NCBI RefSeq assembly: GCF_016793485.1
Contig: NZ_JAEULZ010000023.1
Location: forward strand, 1-64,000
Direction: 5' to 3'
Source of the DNA: Mesorhizobium sp.
GTDB lineage: Bacteria; Pseudomonadota; Alphaproteobacteria; Rhizobiales; Rhizobiaceae
Length of the DNA stretch: 64,000 nucleotides
Shown: piece after piece, positions 14,303-23,471 of the stretch
Position numbering within the stretch: position 1 is the first letter of the stretch
Layout: the number at the start of each line of letters is the position of its first letter
Position numbers and translations under genes: made by a program
The notes under the pieces: model-generated
Seen by the model: only the letters and a program-made list of their open reading frames with translations
Told to the model about the DNA's origin: nothing
Databases searched by the model: none

Positions 14303-15652
14303 TCAGCCCTTTGTCGACCTGACTGCATCCTCGATTGCCTTCGACAAAACATCAACGATCTCCGCCAGTTCGTCCTCGCTGGCGTTGTAGGGCGGCGCGA
14401 CGATCACCGTATCCCCGTTGACGCCATCGACATTGCCCGTGCAGGGATAGACGATCAGCCCGTTCGTGAAGGCGGTCGCGCCGATCTGCGCGTGGAGATG
14501 GCGGTCCGCCGAAAACGGTTGCTTCGTCTTGGGGTCGCGTACGAGCTCGATGCCGATGAAGAAGCCACGACCTCGCACGTCGCCGACTTCCGGTATGTGC
14601 GCCAGCGCGCGGCGCAGTTCGTCCTTCAGCGTTGCCCCCCTCGTCCTGACGCGCTCGACGAGTCCCTCGCGGGTGATCAGCTTCTGCACGGCGACACCGG
14701 CCGCGCAGGCCGCCGTGTGGCCGGTGAAGGTATGGCCGGTCTGCGCGCCGCCATGGGCGGCCAGAATCGCATCGCTTATCTTCTTCGAATACAACACGGC
14801 TCCGAGCGGCACGTAGCCGGCGGCGAGGCCCTTGGCGACCGACATGATGTCGGGGACGACGCCCTCAGGCTCCAGCGCGCGCCACGTACCCACCCGGCCT
14901 GAGCCTGACATGACTTCGTCGGCGATCATCAGCACGTCATGCCTGCGGCACACCTCTTCGACGGCCTTCGCATAGCCGGGCGGAGGCGGCACGACGCCAC
15001 CGGCGGCACCGACCACCGGCTCGAAGATGAACGCGGCAACCTTGTCCGCGCCGACCCGCAGGATTTCCTCTTCGAGTTCCCGGGCGAGGTGCTGCGCCAG
15101 ATCCTCCAGCGGGACGCCAGCGGGCGGGCGGTATTCATTGGCGGCCGAAACGAAGGACACGTCGAGCAGACTCCCCTCGAAAGAGGCGCGACGCGATTTG
15201 AAATCGGAAACCGAAAGCGCGCCCAGCGTGTTGCCGTGCCAGGATCTCCGACGTGCAATGAAGCGGCGCTTCGTAGGCTTGCCGACGGCGGACCAATACT
15301 GCAGCGCGATCTTCAGGCAGGATTCCACGGCCTCCGAACCGCTGGAGACGAAGATCACCTTCTCGAAATGGTTGCCCGTCCGATCGAGGATGATTTCCTG
15401 CAGTTCCTCCGATGCATCACTGGTGAATGTGTAGCGATAGGCGTGGGCGATCTGGGAAAGCTGCGCCGCGATGGCCGCATTCACTTCCTCGTTTGCATGT
15501 CCGATCGCATAGACCGCCGGTCCGCCGGAGCCGTCCAGATAGCGCTTGCCCTCAGCGTCATAGACATAGCTGCCGCGACCGTGGGTGATCCTCGGAAGGC
15601 GTTCGACGCCGAAACTGCTGATTGCGGGTGGCGCGCTTGAACGATTGGACAT
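14303..15652 (-). CDS. Class III (omega) PLP-dependent aminotransferase
   Basis: This enzyme transfers an amino group between an amine or amino acid and a keto acid using pyridoxal phosphate. The 449-aa protein is of full family length. The PLP-binding lysine is Lys274 in SVAKGLAAGY and the PLP-nitrogen-binding aspartate is Asp245 in IADEVMSG. The cofactor phosphate loop is SSGSEA (about 103-108), and SWHG and HTFTGHTAA are typical. It belongs to the aspartate-aminotransferase-like/omega-transaminase group; the substrate cannot be read from sequence. It ends 47 bp from attR, so it is the first chromosomal gene. The FAD/NAD(P)-binding gene lies upstream on the same strand, about 97 bp away. 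Confidence 0.88.
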   Translation of the reverse strand: MSNRSSAPPAISSFGVERLPRITHGRGSYVYDAEGKRYLDGSGGPAVYAIGHANEEVNAAIAAQLSQIAHAYRYTFTSDASEELQEIILDRTGNHFEKVIFVSSGSEAVESCLKIALQYWSAVGKPTKRRFIARRRSWHGNTLGALSVSDFKSRRASFEGSLLDVSFVSAANEYRPPAGVPLEDLAQHLARELEEEILRVGADKVAAFIFEPVVGAAGGVVPPPPGYAKAVEEVCRRHDVLMIADEVMSGSGRVGTWRALEPEGVVPDIMSVAKGLAAGYVPLGAVLYSKKISDAILAAHGGAQTGHTFTGHTAACAAGVAVQKLITREGLVERVRTRGATLKDELRRALAHIPEVGDVRGRGFFIGIELVRDPKTKQPFSADRHLHAQIGATAFTNGLIVYPCTGNVDGVNGDTVIVAPPYNASEDELAEIVDVLSKAIEDAVRSTKG

Positions 15653-15749
15653 GAGAACCCCTGACGAATCCGCGAATATCTAGCTGTGCGGAAAGAACGA
15701 GTGGTCGTTTATCGTCTCCAGACGCAAATATCGAGCGCCACCCGATTGC

Positions 15750-17093
15750 TTAGGAGTGAGCCAATTCGGCAGCCAGGGCCTTGGCCTGCTGTCGGATGTC
15801 GGGCACCGCCACGATCTCCCAGAAAGCGCCCGTCGTGATCGGCCCTACGGCGAAAATGCGCTCCGATGTCTTGCCCTGTGCATCGATCACGGCACAACCC
15901 GGCGCGACATCGACGCCCAGCCGGAGAGCATCCGGCCTGATCGCACCTCGCGACAGAAGGTTCTGGAGAAGCGGGCTGCGTGTCGTGCTCAGGTCGGCAT
16001 TGTGACCGCGGCACTCGATCATGTGCTGCACCGGTATCGTCTCGACGACCGAGCTGCCGCGCGGCACGAAGCTGATCCGGGCGCCACTGTCTGTCTGGTC
16101 GACGCCAGCAAGGCGCCCGCTCGTCACCGTCAATTGTCCAGAAGCCACCGCCGCATCGATCCGCGCGCGCACCTGCGGGGCCATGCGATGCCTGTGCACA
16201 TCCCACCAGGGCCTTGCGTGGCGTAGAAAGCGTCGTTTCTCCGCCAGCGGGAACGATTGCCACAGGCGCTGGGTAAACGGGCGAAGTCCATCGACCACGC
16301 CCCGCCAGTCGCCATCGTTGTCGGCGATACGCCCGCGCAGCCAGTGGAGAAGGCGCGACAGGGTGCTCCCGAATGGGATTTCCGCGACTTCGAACCGGAC
16401 CGCCTTGTAAGGGCCGTGCGGTTGCGGGAGGAGACCGCGCCGCGAAATCGCGGTTATGCTGCCGACATGGCCCGCGTCCAGCAGCGAGACGACGCTGTCG
16501 ATCATGGAAAGTCCTGTGCCGACGATCACGACTGGCGCATCTCGAGGAATATCGAACCTCGACCGGGTCGACCAGAAATCGTGCCGCCATGGCGCCGGTG
16601 GCAACACCGGCCCTTCGTTGCCTGTGGCCAGGATGGCTGCGTCGGCCTCAAATCGGCCGCCTGATTTCGTCGTGACCACCACGCCGGTAGCCCACTCGAC
16701 GATATCCACGGCCTCATCGGAGATGACGGCAAGCCGGCCTTGTCTATCGTCCAGCATGTGAGGCGACAGCAGGCTCGCGATATAGTCGCGATAGAGCCGT
16801 CGCGGCACGAAGGTGCCCGGCGTCCAGCCGCCCTCCGGCATCCAGTTCTTTTGCCCGGCTAGCCACTCGAAAAAATGCTGCGGCTTGTCTGGAAACGCAC
16901 TCATGCCGGCGGCGGCAACATTGAGCAGATGGCCCGGATTCTCCGTGCCATAGGCCACTCCGGCGCCGACCGCCTCACCGCGCTCAATGACGGTGACTTT
17001 TTCGGTGGAAGGATGGGAAAGCAACGGAGCCGCGACCAGAACGCCGCTCGCTCCGCCGCCGATGATCACAAAGGTTTTCAGGCGATACTCCAA
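15750..17093 (-). CDS. FAD/NAD(P)-binding protein (NAD_binding_9 family)
   Basis: The 447-aa flavoprotein has an N-terminal dinucleotide-binding fold (FVIIGGGASGVLVAAPLL, then VIERGEAVGAGVAYGT) and the GHLLNVAAAGMSAFPD signature of the family. A second nucleotide-binding segment is present (APVVIVGTGLSMIDSVVSLLDAG). Such proteins resemble flavin monooxygenases and YdhS/HydA-type oxidoreductases, but the reaction is unknown. The frame starts at TTG 17093; no better ATG keeps the GGGASG fold complete. It probably forms a small operon with the downstream aminotransferase, and is divergent from the BtpA-family operon across about 230 bp. Confidence 0.82.
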   Translation of the reverse strand: MEYRLKTFVIIGGGASGVLVAAPLLSHPSTEKVTVIERGEAVGAGVAYGTENPGHLLNVAAAGMSAFPDKPQHFFEWLAGQKNWMPEGGWTPGTFVPRRLYRDYIASLLSPHMLDDRQGRLAVISDEAVDIVEWATGVVVTTKSGGRFEADAAILATGNEGPVLPPAPWRHDFWSTRSRFDIPRDAPVVIVGTGLSMIDSVVSLLDAGHVGSITAISRRGLLPQPHGPYKAVRFEVAEIPFGSTLSRLLHWLRGRIADNDGDWRGVVDGLRPFTQRLWQSFPLAEKRRFLRHARPWWDVHRHRMAPQVRARIDAAVASGQLTVTSGRLAGVDQTDSGARISFVPRGSSVVETIPVQHMIECRGHNADLSTTRSPLLQNLLSRGAIRPDALRLGVDVAPGCAVIDAQGKTSERIFAVGPITTGAFWEIVAVPDIRQQAKALAAELAHS

Positions 17094-17323
17094 TGCATAG
17101 GCGTCAAAGCAAATCCTTGATGCCCTTGATTCCTAGAATCATCTGCCGGAATTGCGACCCCTTTCGTCGACTGGACCGACCGAATCCGGGCGAGCGTAGT
17201 TTTTCATTCCACAGGCATCAACCGTGCCGATGCAAACAGCGTCAGGCTGACAGTTGGCATAGCTGCAGCCGATTGCTAGCATCCTCGAAAATATCTGAAT
17301 CCAGAAGCATGACGGGAGGACGT

Positions 17324-18136
17324 GTGACCGAGAAATTCAAGCGCGTGTTCGGCGCTGGCAAGCCGGTGATCGGCATGGTGCATTTCGGCGCGTTGCCAGG
17401 ATCACCATTGTATGATGCCGAACGGGGACTCGACGGGATCATCGACGGCATAGCCAAGGACATCGATGCGCTGCAAAAGGCAGGCTTCGACGCCATCATG
17501 TTCGGGAACGAGAACGACCGTCCTTACGAGTTCGCCGTCGACACCGCTTCGACCGCGATGATGGCCTATGCGATCGGTCGCGTCCGCGACAGGATAACAG
17601 TGCCCTTCGGCGTCAATGTCCTTTGGGACCCGATGTCATCCATCGCGCTGGCAGCTGGCACCGGGGCAGCTTTCGTACGCGAGATATTCACGGGCACATA
17701 CGCCTCCGACATGGGGCCGTGGACGCCGGACGCTGGCAAGGCAATGCGCTATCGCGACCGGCTGCACAGGCAGGATCTTGCGCTGCTGTACAATGTATCA
17801 GCCGAGTTCGCTCATTCCCTTGATCAGCGCAGCCTGCCCGACCGCGCGCGCAGCGCCGTGTTCTCAAGCATACCCGATGCAATTCTCGTGTCCGGCCAGA
17901 TTACCGGCGAGGCGGCGAAGATGGTCGATCTGGAAGCCGTGAAGAAGGTTCTGCCCGACACGCCGGTGCTTGCCAACACGGGGGTCAAGCACGCGACGGT
18001 AGGCGATGTGCTCAGGATTGCCGATGGCTGCATCGTCGGCTCGTCGCTGAAGGTGGACGGAAACACGTGGAACGCCGTGGACCCGGACCGCGCCGCCGAA
18101 TTCATGCGGCTCGCACGGGCGGCGCGTGGCGCATGA
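17324..18136 (+). CDS. BtpA/SgcQ-family protein
   Basis: The 270-aa protein has a TIM-barrel-like layout: VIGMVHFGALPGSP at the start, ALQKAGFDAIMFGNENDRPY, PFGVNVLWDP, and GVKHATVGDVLRIADGCIVGSSLKVDG at the end, all typical of BtpA/SgcQ. Family members occur in photosystem I biogenesis (BtpA) and in the E. coli sgc sugar operon (SgcQ). The sugar context here favours the latter. GTG 17324 is chosen because GGAGG (17315-17319) precedes it; ATG 17309 is in frame but lacks a site. It is the first of four genes joined by ATGA overlaps, so they form one operon. Confidence 0.85.
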   Translation: MTEKFKRVFGAGKPVIGMVHFGALPGSPLYDAERGLDGIIDGIAKDIDALQKAGFDAIMFGNENDRPYEFAVDTASTAMMAYAIGRVRDRITVPFGVNVLWDPMSSIALAAGTGAAFVREIFTGTYASDMGPWTPDAGKAMRYRDRLHRQDLALLYNVSAEFAHSLDQRSLPDRARSAVFSSIPDAILVSGQITGEAAKMVDLEAVKKVLPDTPVLANTGVKHATVGDVLRIADGCIVGSSLKVDGNTWNAVDPDRAAEFMRLARAARGA

Positions 18137-19260
18137 GCAGGAAGGTCAATCCCGGCGAGGTGGGAGAGCGTCTCAAGACACTGCTCTGCGACCTCATGCT
18201 CATCCCCGGCCTCTCCGGCTATGAAGGGCGCGTGCGGAAATACCTTGCAGCCCGTCTGCAAGAACTGGGGCTGGTGACGCGCACCGACGGGCTCGGGAAC
18301 CTGATCGCCACGCTCGACGGCGATTCCGACGCGCCGTCAGTCATGCTCTTCACGCATATGGACCAGCTTGGATTCATCGTGCGCAAGATCGAGCCGAGCG
18401 GGTTCCTGCGCATAGAGCGGCTTGGCGGGGTGCCGGAACGTGCCCTGCCCTCGCAGGAAGTGCTGATCTGCGTGGCGCCAGGTCGCGACCGGCCGGGCAT
18501 CATTGCCAACAAGAGCCACCACGCGACAACGCCCGAGGAGAAATACAAGGTCGTACCCTATCAGGACCTCTATATCGACGCCGGGTTTGAAAGTGCGGAA
18601 GAAGCGCTTGAGGCGGGTGTCGATATCGGGTCACCCGTCGTTTACAGGCCCCACTGGCTGGAGCTTTCGGAACAGCGTATCGCCGGCACCTCGATCGACG
18701 ATCGTGCCGGCTGCGCGGTCGTCATCGAGGCCGCCCGGCAGATCATCGAGCGGCCCGACCGGCCGACGGTTCACTTCGTGTTTTCCGTGCAGGAGGAATT
18801 CAACCTGCGCGGCGCACTCACGGCGGCACAGGTTCTGCAACCCGACATCGCGATCCAGCTCGACCTGCTGCTGGCGACGGATACGCCGGACATGGGTTAT
18901 CGCGGCGACATCCAGCTTGGCGGCGGGCCGGCCATGAGCATGTATTCCTTCCATGGCCGCGGCACTCTGAACGGCACGATCCCACATCCTGCTTTGGTGA
19001 CCTTGTTCGACCAGTCGGCGCAAAGTATCGGCGTCCCGCTGCAGCGAAGCGCGCATGTCGGCGCGCTGACAGACTCGTCCTACGTCCAGCTTGTCGGCGG
19101 AGGCGTCGCCTCCATCGATGTCGGTTTCCCGATGCGCTATTCGCATTCGTCGCTCGAGGTCTGCGACCTTTCCGACCTGGAGGGCCTGACCACGCTTCTG
19201 GTCGAGTCGATCAGCCGGATCGACGACAGCTTCAGCCTCGACCGGGACGACTACGAATGA
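18133..19260 (+). CDS. M42-family metallopeptidase (FrvX/SgcX-like)
   Basis: The 375-aa protein is a dinuclear-metal M42 aminopeptidase-fold enzyme, often annotated as an endoglucanase. All expected ligand motifs are present: FTHMDQLGFIV, TSIDDRAGC, VQEEFNLRG, ATDTPDMGY and MRYSHSSLEV. The ATG at 18133 overlaps the BtpA-family stop (ATGA). Pairing of an M42 protein with a BtpA-family protein recalls sgcX and sgcQ of E. coli. In such sugar operons the enzyme may deacylate or hydrolyse an amino-sugar or glycosyl conjugate rather than cleave peptides; that is inference. Confidence 0.87.
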   Translation: MSRKVNPGEVGERLKTLLCDLMLIPGLSGYEGRVRKYLAARLQELGLVTRTDGLGNLIATLDGDSDAPSVMLFTHMDQLGFIVRKIEPSGFLRIERLGGVPERALPSQEVLICVAPGRDRPGIIANKSHHATTPEEKYKVVPYQDLYIDAGFESAEEALEAGVDIGSPVVYRPHWLELSEQRIAGTSIDDRAGCAVVIEAARQIIERPDRPTVHFVFSVQEEFNLRGALTAAQVLQPDIAIQLDLLLATDTPDMGYRGDIQLGGGPAMSMYSFHGRGTLNGTIPHPALVTLFDQSAQSIGVPLQRSAHVGALTDSSYVQLVGGGVASIDVGFPMRYSHSSLEVCDLSDLEGLTTLLVESISRIDDSFSLDRDDYE

Positions 19261-20750
19261 GGCACTATCTCGGTATCGACATCGGCACCTTCGAGTCGAA
19301 AGGGGTCATTGTCGATCAATCCGGCCGAGTCGTCGCCAGCGCCTCACGACCCCACAAGATGCTGGTTCCGAAACCGGGCTGGGCCGAACACCGCCCGAAG
19401 CAGGACTGGTGGGCTGACTTCACCTACATATGCCGCAAAATGCTGGCCGAGAGCGGCATCGCGCCCGAGACGATCCGTGCGGTTGGCACAAGCGCCATCG
19501 GCCCTTGCATGCTACCGGTGGACGAGAACGGCGAGGCGCTCTCTAACGCCGCGCTCTACGGCGTCGATACGCGCGCCGCGAAAGAGATCGAGGAGCTCAA
19601 TGCGGCCATCGGTCGGGAGCGCATCCTCGACCTCTGCGGCAACGCGCTGACCTCGCAGTCGGTAGGCCCGAAAATCCTTTGGCTGAAACGGAACCGGCCG
19701 GACATTTTCAAGCGCGCTACGAAGATCGTTACCTCCACAACCTATCTGGTGCAGAAGCTCACCAGCGAATGCGTGATCGATCACTATTCGGCTGCCAATT
19801 TCTCGCCGCTCTATCCGATCGACCGGAAAGAGTGGAGCAGCGAACTCGCACCTGACATCATCGAGGCGGAACGGCTTCCGAAAATCGTCTGGACAACGGA
19901 TATCGCAGGCCACGTTACCGCGGCGGCGGCACGCGCGACCGGGCTGGCGAAGGGCACGCCGGTGATCGCGGGAACCATCGACGCGGCTTCCGAGGCGCTG
20001 AGCGTCGGCGTCACGAAGCCGGGCGATATGATGGTGATGTACGGCTCCACGATCTTCACCATCATGCTGTCGAAAAAGCGCATCGCCGACGGCCGGCTCT
20101 GGTATGCGCCGTGGCTCTTCCCCGGCGAGCACGCTTCGATGGCGGGACTCGCCACCAGCGGAACGCTGACCCACTGGTTCCGCGACATTGCGGCGCGCGA
20201 GCTCGATCGCGGCAGAGCTTTCGCAAAACTCTCCCGCGAAGCGGAAGCATCCCCGCCGGGAGCGAAGGGACTGGTGATGCTCCCCTATTTCTCGGGCGAG
20301 CGCACGCCGATCCATGATCCGCATGCAAAAGGCATGATCTTCGGCCTCAACCTCACCCACACGCGCGGCGATCTTTACCGCGCGCTGCTCGAAGGCATCG
20401 CCTGCGGCACCACGCACATCATCGATACGTATCGAGAAATCGGCGAGGTGCCGAAGAAGCTGCTCGCCGTCGGCGGCGGCACGAAGAACTCGGTCTGGTC
20501 GCAGGCGACGTCAGACATTTCCGGAATGGCGCAGACCGTTTGCGCAAAGACGGTCGGAGCAAGTTACGGCGACGCCTTTCTGGCCGCGCTCGCAGTCGGC
20601 GACGTCAGGAAGAAAGACATTTCGGCCTGGAACCCGGAGGCGCGCCGCATTGTCCCATCGCGCGCGCATCGCGGCACATATGCGCGCCAGTACCGCATTT
20701 TTCGTGAACTCTATTCCCGCAACCGCGATCTGATGGCTGAACTGTCATGA
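19257..20750 (+). CDS. FGGY-family carbohydrate kinase
   Basis: An ATP-dependent sugar or polyol kinase of 497 aa. The N-terminal ATPase fold begins HYLGIDIGTFESKGVIVDQ, with the FGGY-like HKMLVPKPGWAEHRP segment. The likely catalytic aspartate is in GTIDAASEALSVGV, with GDMMVMYGST after it and LAVGGGTKNSVWSQATSDISG near the C-terminus as adenosine-binding motif. It is closest in style to xylulokinases, but the substrate is unknown. It overlaps the M42 gene upstream and the SIS gene downstream by 4 bp each. Confidence 0.9.
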   Translation: MRHYLGIDIGTFESKGVIVDQSGRVVASASRPHKMLVPKPGWAEHRPKQDWWADFTYICRKMLAESGIAPETIRAVGTSAIGPCMLPVDENGEALSNAALYGVDTRAAKEIEELNAAIGRERILDLCGNALTSQSVGPKILWLKRNRPDIFKRATKIVTSTTYLVQKLTSECVIDHYSAANFSPLYPIDRKEWSSELAPDIIEAERLPKIVWTTDIAGHVTAAAARATGLAKGTPVIAGTIDAASEALSVGVTKPGDMMVMYGSTIFTIMLSKKRIADGRLWYAPWLFPGEHASMAGLATSGTLTHWFRDIAARELDRGRAFAKLSREAEASPPGAKGLVMLPYFSGERTPIHDPHAKGMIFGLNLTHTRGDLYRALLEGIACGTTHIIDTYREIGEVPKKLLAVGGGTKNSVWSQATSDISGMAQTVCAKTVGASYGDAFLAALAVGDVRKKDISAWNPEARRIVPSRAHRGTYARQYRIFRELYSRNRDLMAELS

Positions 20751-21313
20751 CCGATCCCGCCAACGCTCTTTTCGGCCGGGCGCTCGGTGAACTCGATGCC
20801 GTCCTCTCGCGCGTCGATGAGGATGCAATAGAGCGCGCCTGCCTTGCGCTCGCCAACGCGCGGCGCATCGGCATTTATGGTTGCGGTCGCGAAGCCTTGC
20901 AGATGAAGGGTTTCGCCATGCGTCTCTTCCATCTCGGCCTGCCGGTCTCGGTGGTGGGCGACATGACGATGCCGGCGCTCGGGCAAGGCGATGTGTTCTT
21001 CGCCAGTTCCGGCCCGGGAGAAACGACGACCGTGCTGACCTTGATGAAGGTCGCGCGCGATGCAGGCGCATGGAACCTGCTCGTGACCGCTCAACCCAAG
21101 TCAAGTGCGGCGGCTCTCTCCGACGAAACCATCCTCATTCCCGCGCAGACCATGGCCGACGACCAGGGCACCAAGCGCACGTCCGTCCTGCCGATGGGCT
21201 CGGTCTTCGAAGGCGCGCTGTTCCTCCTGTTCGAGATCATGATCCTCAGGCTCAAGGACATCCTTGGCACGACGCCGGAAGCAATGCGCTCCCGCCACAC
21301 CAACATGGAATAA
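20747..21313 (+). CDS. SIS-domain sugar-phosphate isomerase (HxlB-like)
   Basis: The 188-aa protein consists of one SIS domain, with IGIYGCGREALQMKGFAMRLFHLG as phosphosugar-binding start and SSGPGETTTVLTLM replacing the usual SGSGET loop. Length and layout match 6-phospho-3-hexuloisomerases (HxlB) and related ketose/aldose-phosphate isomerases. It is the last gene of the four-gene operon, after the kinase, and so probably isomerises the phosphorylated product. The ATG at 20747 overlaps the kinase stop. Confidence 0.85.
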   Translation: MTDPANALFGRALGELDAVLSRVDEDAIERACLALANARRIGIYGCGREALQMKGFAMRLFHLGLPVSVVGDMTMPALGQGDVFFASSGPGETTTVLTLMKVARDAGAWNLLVTAQPKSSAAALSDETILIPAQTMADDQGTKRTSVLPMGSVFEGALFLLFEIMILRLKDILGTTPEAMRSRHTNME

Positions 21314-21342
21314 GCCTGCTGAGGCGCCGCGCGACGGCGGCT

Positions 21343-22260
21343 CTACTTCACCGCGCCCGCCGTCATGCCCTTGATCAGGTAGCGTTCGAGCACGACGCCG
21401 ATGACGATCAGCGGTATGATCGCCGCGAAAGAAAGTGCAGCCATCGACCACCAGCTTATACCCTGGCTACCCGTCTGCGACGCGACCATGACCGGCAGCG
21501 TGTTGGCATGGGTCGAGGTCAGCAGTGCCGCGAAGAAATATTCGTTCCACGTCAGCACGAGGCTGAGGATGAAGGCCGCGATCATGCCCGGCAGCGCGAT
21601 CGGCAGGATGACGCTGAAGAAAGCGCCCCAGATCGAAAGCCCGTCAACCAATGCAGCCTCTTCCAATTCGGTCGGGATCGACTCGAACTGGTCGCGCATG
21701 ATCCAGATGACGATCGGCAACACCGTCAGCGTATAAAGCAGGATCAGGCCGATGCGCGTGTCGAGCAGTGCAAGCTGCTTGTAGAGCACCAGAAATGGCA
21801 GCGCGAGCACGACCGGCGGCAGGATCAGTTGCGACAGGAAGAAGAAGGAGATGTCGGAGTTCCGCATGAAGCCGAACCGGTAGGAAAACCGCGACAGGCC
21901 GTACGCAGCCAGCGAACCGAGGATGACGGCTATGGTGGATGCGGAGATCGCGGTTATTGCCGAATTCAGGAAGCGCTTCATGAACTCGTCGCGGACAGTG
22001 CTTTCCGCGCCGATGGTTTCTGGCGAGAGGCCGAGCGAACGCCAACCGAGCCAGGCGGGCTTGTAGTCCACCCACGGAATGAGCGCGCCCTGCATGACGT
22101 TAGGCGCGGTCTTGAAGCTGGTGGTGATCGTCCAGTAGATCGGGAACAGGCACACGATCGCCCAGGCGATCAGCAGTATGTAGATCAATGCCTTTCCGGT
22201 GAAACGCTTCGCGCGGAACGCACGATCGCTCTCGCTGTCCCTGAAAATCGCTTCGCTCAT
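21343..22260 (-). CDS. CUT1 sugar ABC transporter permease (MalG type)
   Basis: A 305-aa inner-membrane permease. Six hydrophobic segments are visible, starting with IYILLIAWAIVCLFPIYWTITTS. The EAA loop interacting with the ATPase is ELEEAALVDGLSIWGAFFSVILPIALPG. Its ATG at 22260 overlaps the stop of the partner permease (ATGA). It is convergent with the SIS gene (29-bp gap) and works with the binding protein at 23472-25130 and the ATPase at 25387-26439. Confidence 0.92.
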   Translation of the reverse strand: MSEAIFRDSESDRAFRAKRFTGKALIYILLIAWAIVCLFPIYWTITTSFKTAPNVMQGALIPWVDYKPAWLGWRSLGLSPETIGAESTVRDEFMKRFLNSAITAISASTIAVILGSLAAYGLSRFSYRFGFMRNSDISFFFLSQLILPPVVLALPFLVLYKQLALLDTRIGLILLYTLTVLPIVIWIMRDQFESIPTELEEAALVDGLSIWGAFFSVILPIALPGMIAAFILSLVLTWNEYFFAALLTSTHANTLPVMVASQTGSQGISWWSMAALSFAAIIPLIVIGVVLERYLIKGMTAGAVK

Positions 22261-23360
22261 GTGCGCGGCCTCGCGAAACGGTCAGCCACCTTCATTAGTA
22301 TGGTCATCGCGATGATGATGATGACGAGGTAGACCATGGCCAGCAACGTTCCGTAGCCTACATTCGAGCGGTCCCGGTACTCGCGGAAGATGAAAGAGGT
22401 AACCGAGTCTGTCGCTCCACCCGGACCGCCCGCTGTCAGATTGATGATGATGTCGGCGAGCTTCAGCTTGAAGATGATGCGGATCAGGATCGCCGTGATC
22501 GAGACCGGCAGCATCAGCGGGAACGTCACTTCCCAGAAACTCTTCCATGGGCCCGCGCCATCGACCTTGGCTGCCTCCGTCAACTCCTTCGGAATTGCCT
22601 GCAGGCCGGCCAGGATCATGATCATCATGAACGGGATGAAGGTCCAGGCGTCGAGCAACATGATCGTGAAACGCGCGACTTCAGGCGAGCCGAAGAAGGA
22701 AGGATTGTCCCAGCCAAGCCAGCGGGCAAAACGAGCGACCGGGCCGAAACGGATTTCCAGCATCGATTTGCCGATCATCCAGCTCACAGCGACCGGAGAG
22801 AGCATCAGAGGCAGCAGGAAAGCGACGCGGAAGAATTTCCGCGCGCGGATTTCAGAGTTCAGCAACAGGGCGAGCGCAAAGGCGATCACATACTCGACGA
22901 GAATTGCCAGCGTGTACCAGACCATGTTGCGCAGCGCGTTCCAGTAGAACGGGTCGGCCCACATCTGGCGAACGTTGTCGAGCCCGTTGAACTGACGACC
23001 GAGCGGGGAGGACAGGTTCCAGTTCGAGAAGGCGATGACCAACCCGAACAGCAGCGGGAAAACGGTAAGCGAAACGACGAATAGAGCGGCTGGCAATACG
23101 AACAGCGTGCGCTTGCCGTGTTCTCCGCGAATGAGAACCTGGCTCCAGCACAGGCACGCAGCCCAGAAGATGTATGCGTAGAGCACCGGCCGCCACGTCT
23201 GAAAACCAAAGTCGGCATAACCCATGTGCTGTGCTGTTTGCAGCGCCGCGACAAGCGCAACGACGAGAGCCGATCCCCAGACGATCGCACGGCCGAAGAG
23301 CCTTCGTCTGTCGGAGATATCGTCCGCAGTGACGACGTGAAGAAGGTCCCCCTGGCTCAA
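22257..23360 (-). CDS. CUT1 sugar ABC transporter permease (MalF type)
   Basis: A 367-aa permease with an extended N-terminal part (helices at about 27-45 and 60-80) before the transporter core. The EAA motif is ELTEAAKVDGAGPWKSFWEVTFPLMLP. The frame begins at TTG 23360 after a GGGGGTG stretch; the N-terminus is therefore less certain. It is separated by 111 bp from the binding-protein gene, and that gap contains a strong 11-bp hairpin. It overlaps the next permease by 4 bp. Confidence 0.9.
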   Translation of the reverse strand: MSQGDLLHVVTADDISDRRRLFGRAIVWGSALVVALVAALQTAQHMGYADFGFQTWRPVLYAYIFWAACLCWSQVLIRGEHGKRTLFVLPAALFVVSLTVFPLLFGLVIAFSNWNLSSPLGRQFNGLDNVRQMWADPFYWNALRNMVWYTLAILVEYVIAFALALLLNSEIRARKFFRVAFLLPLMLSPVAVSWMIGKSMLEIRFGPVARFARWLGWDNPSFFGSPEVARFTIMLLDAWTFIPFMMIMILAGLQAIPKELTEAAKVDGAGPWKSFWEVTFPLMLPVSITAILIRIIFKLKLADIIINLTAGGPGGATDSVTSFIFREYRDRSNVGYGTLLAMVYLVIIIIAMTILMKVADRFARPRT

Positions 23361-23437
23361 TGCACCCCCACTGTCACCTACATGCGGCCTGCGACAACGG
23401 AATGATCGTCGCTGGAGAAACCTTCTGGCAGAAAGTT

Positions 23438-23464
23438 GGGAGCGCGCGGGCCTCGCGCGCTCCC
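23438..23464 (-). terminator. Hairpin between binding-protein and permease genes
   Basis: GGGAGCGCGCG (23438-23448) pairs perfectly with CGCGCGCTCCC (23454-23464) around 5 nt, 7 bp after the binding-protein stop codon. Such intercistronic stems usually protect the upstream message and reduce read-through, giving more binding protein than permease. Confidence 0.6.
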
Positions 23465-23471
23465 TGCTTGA

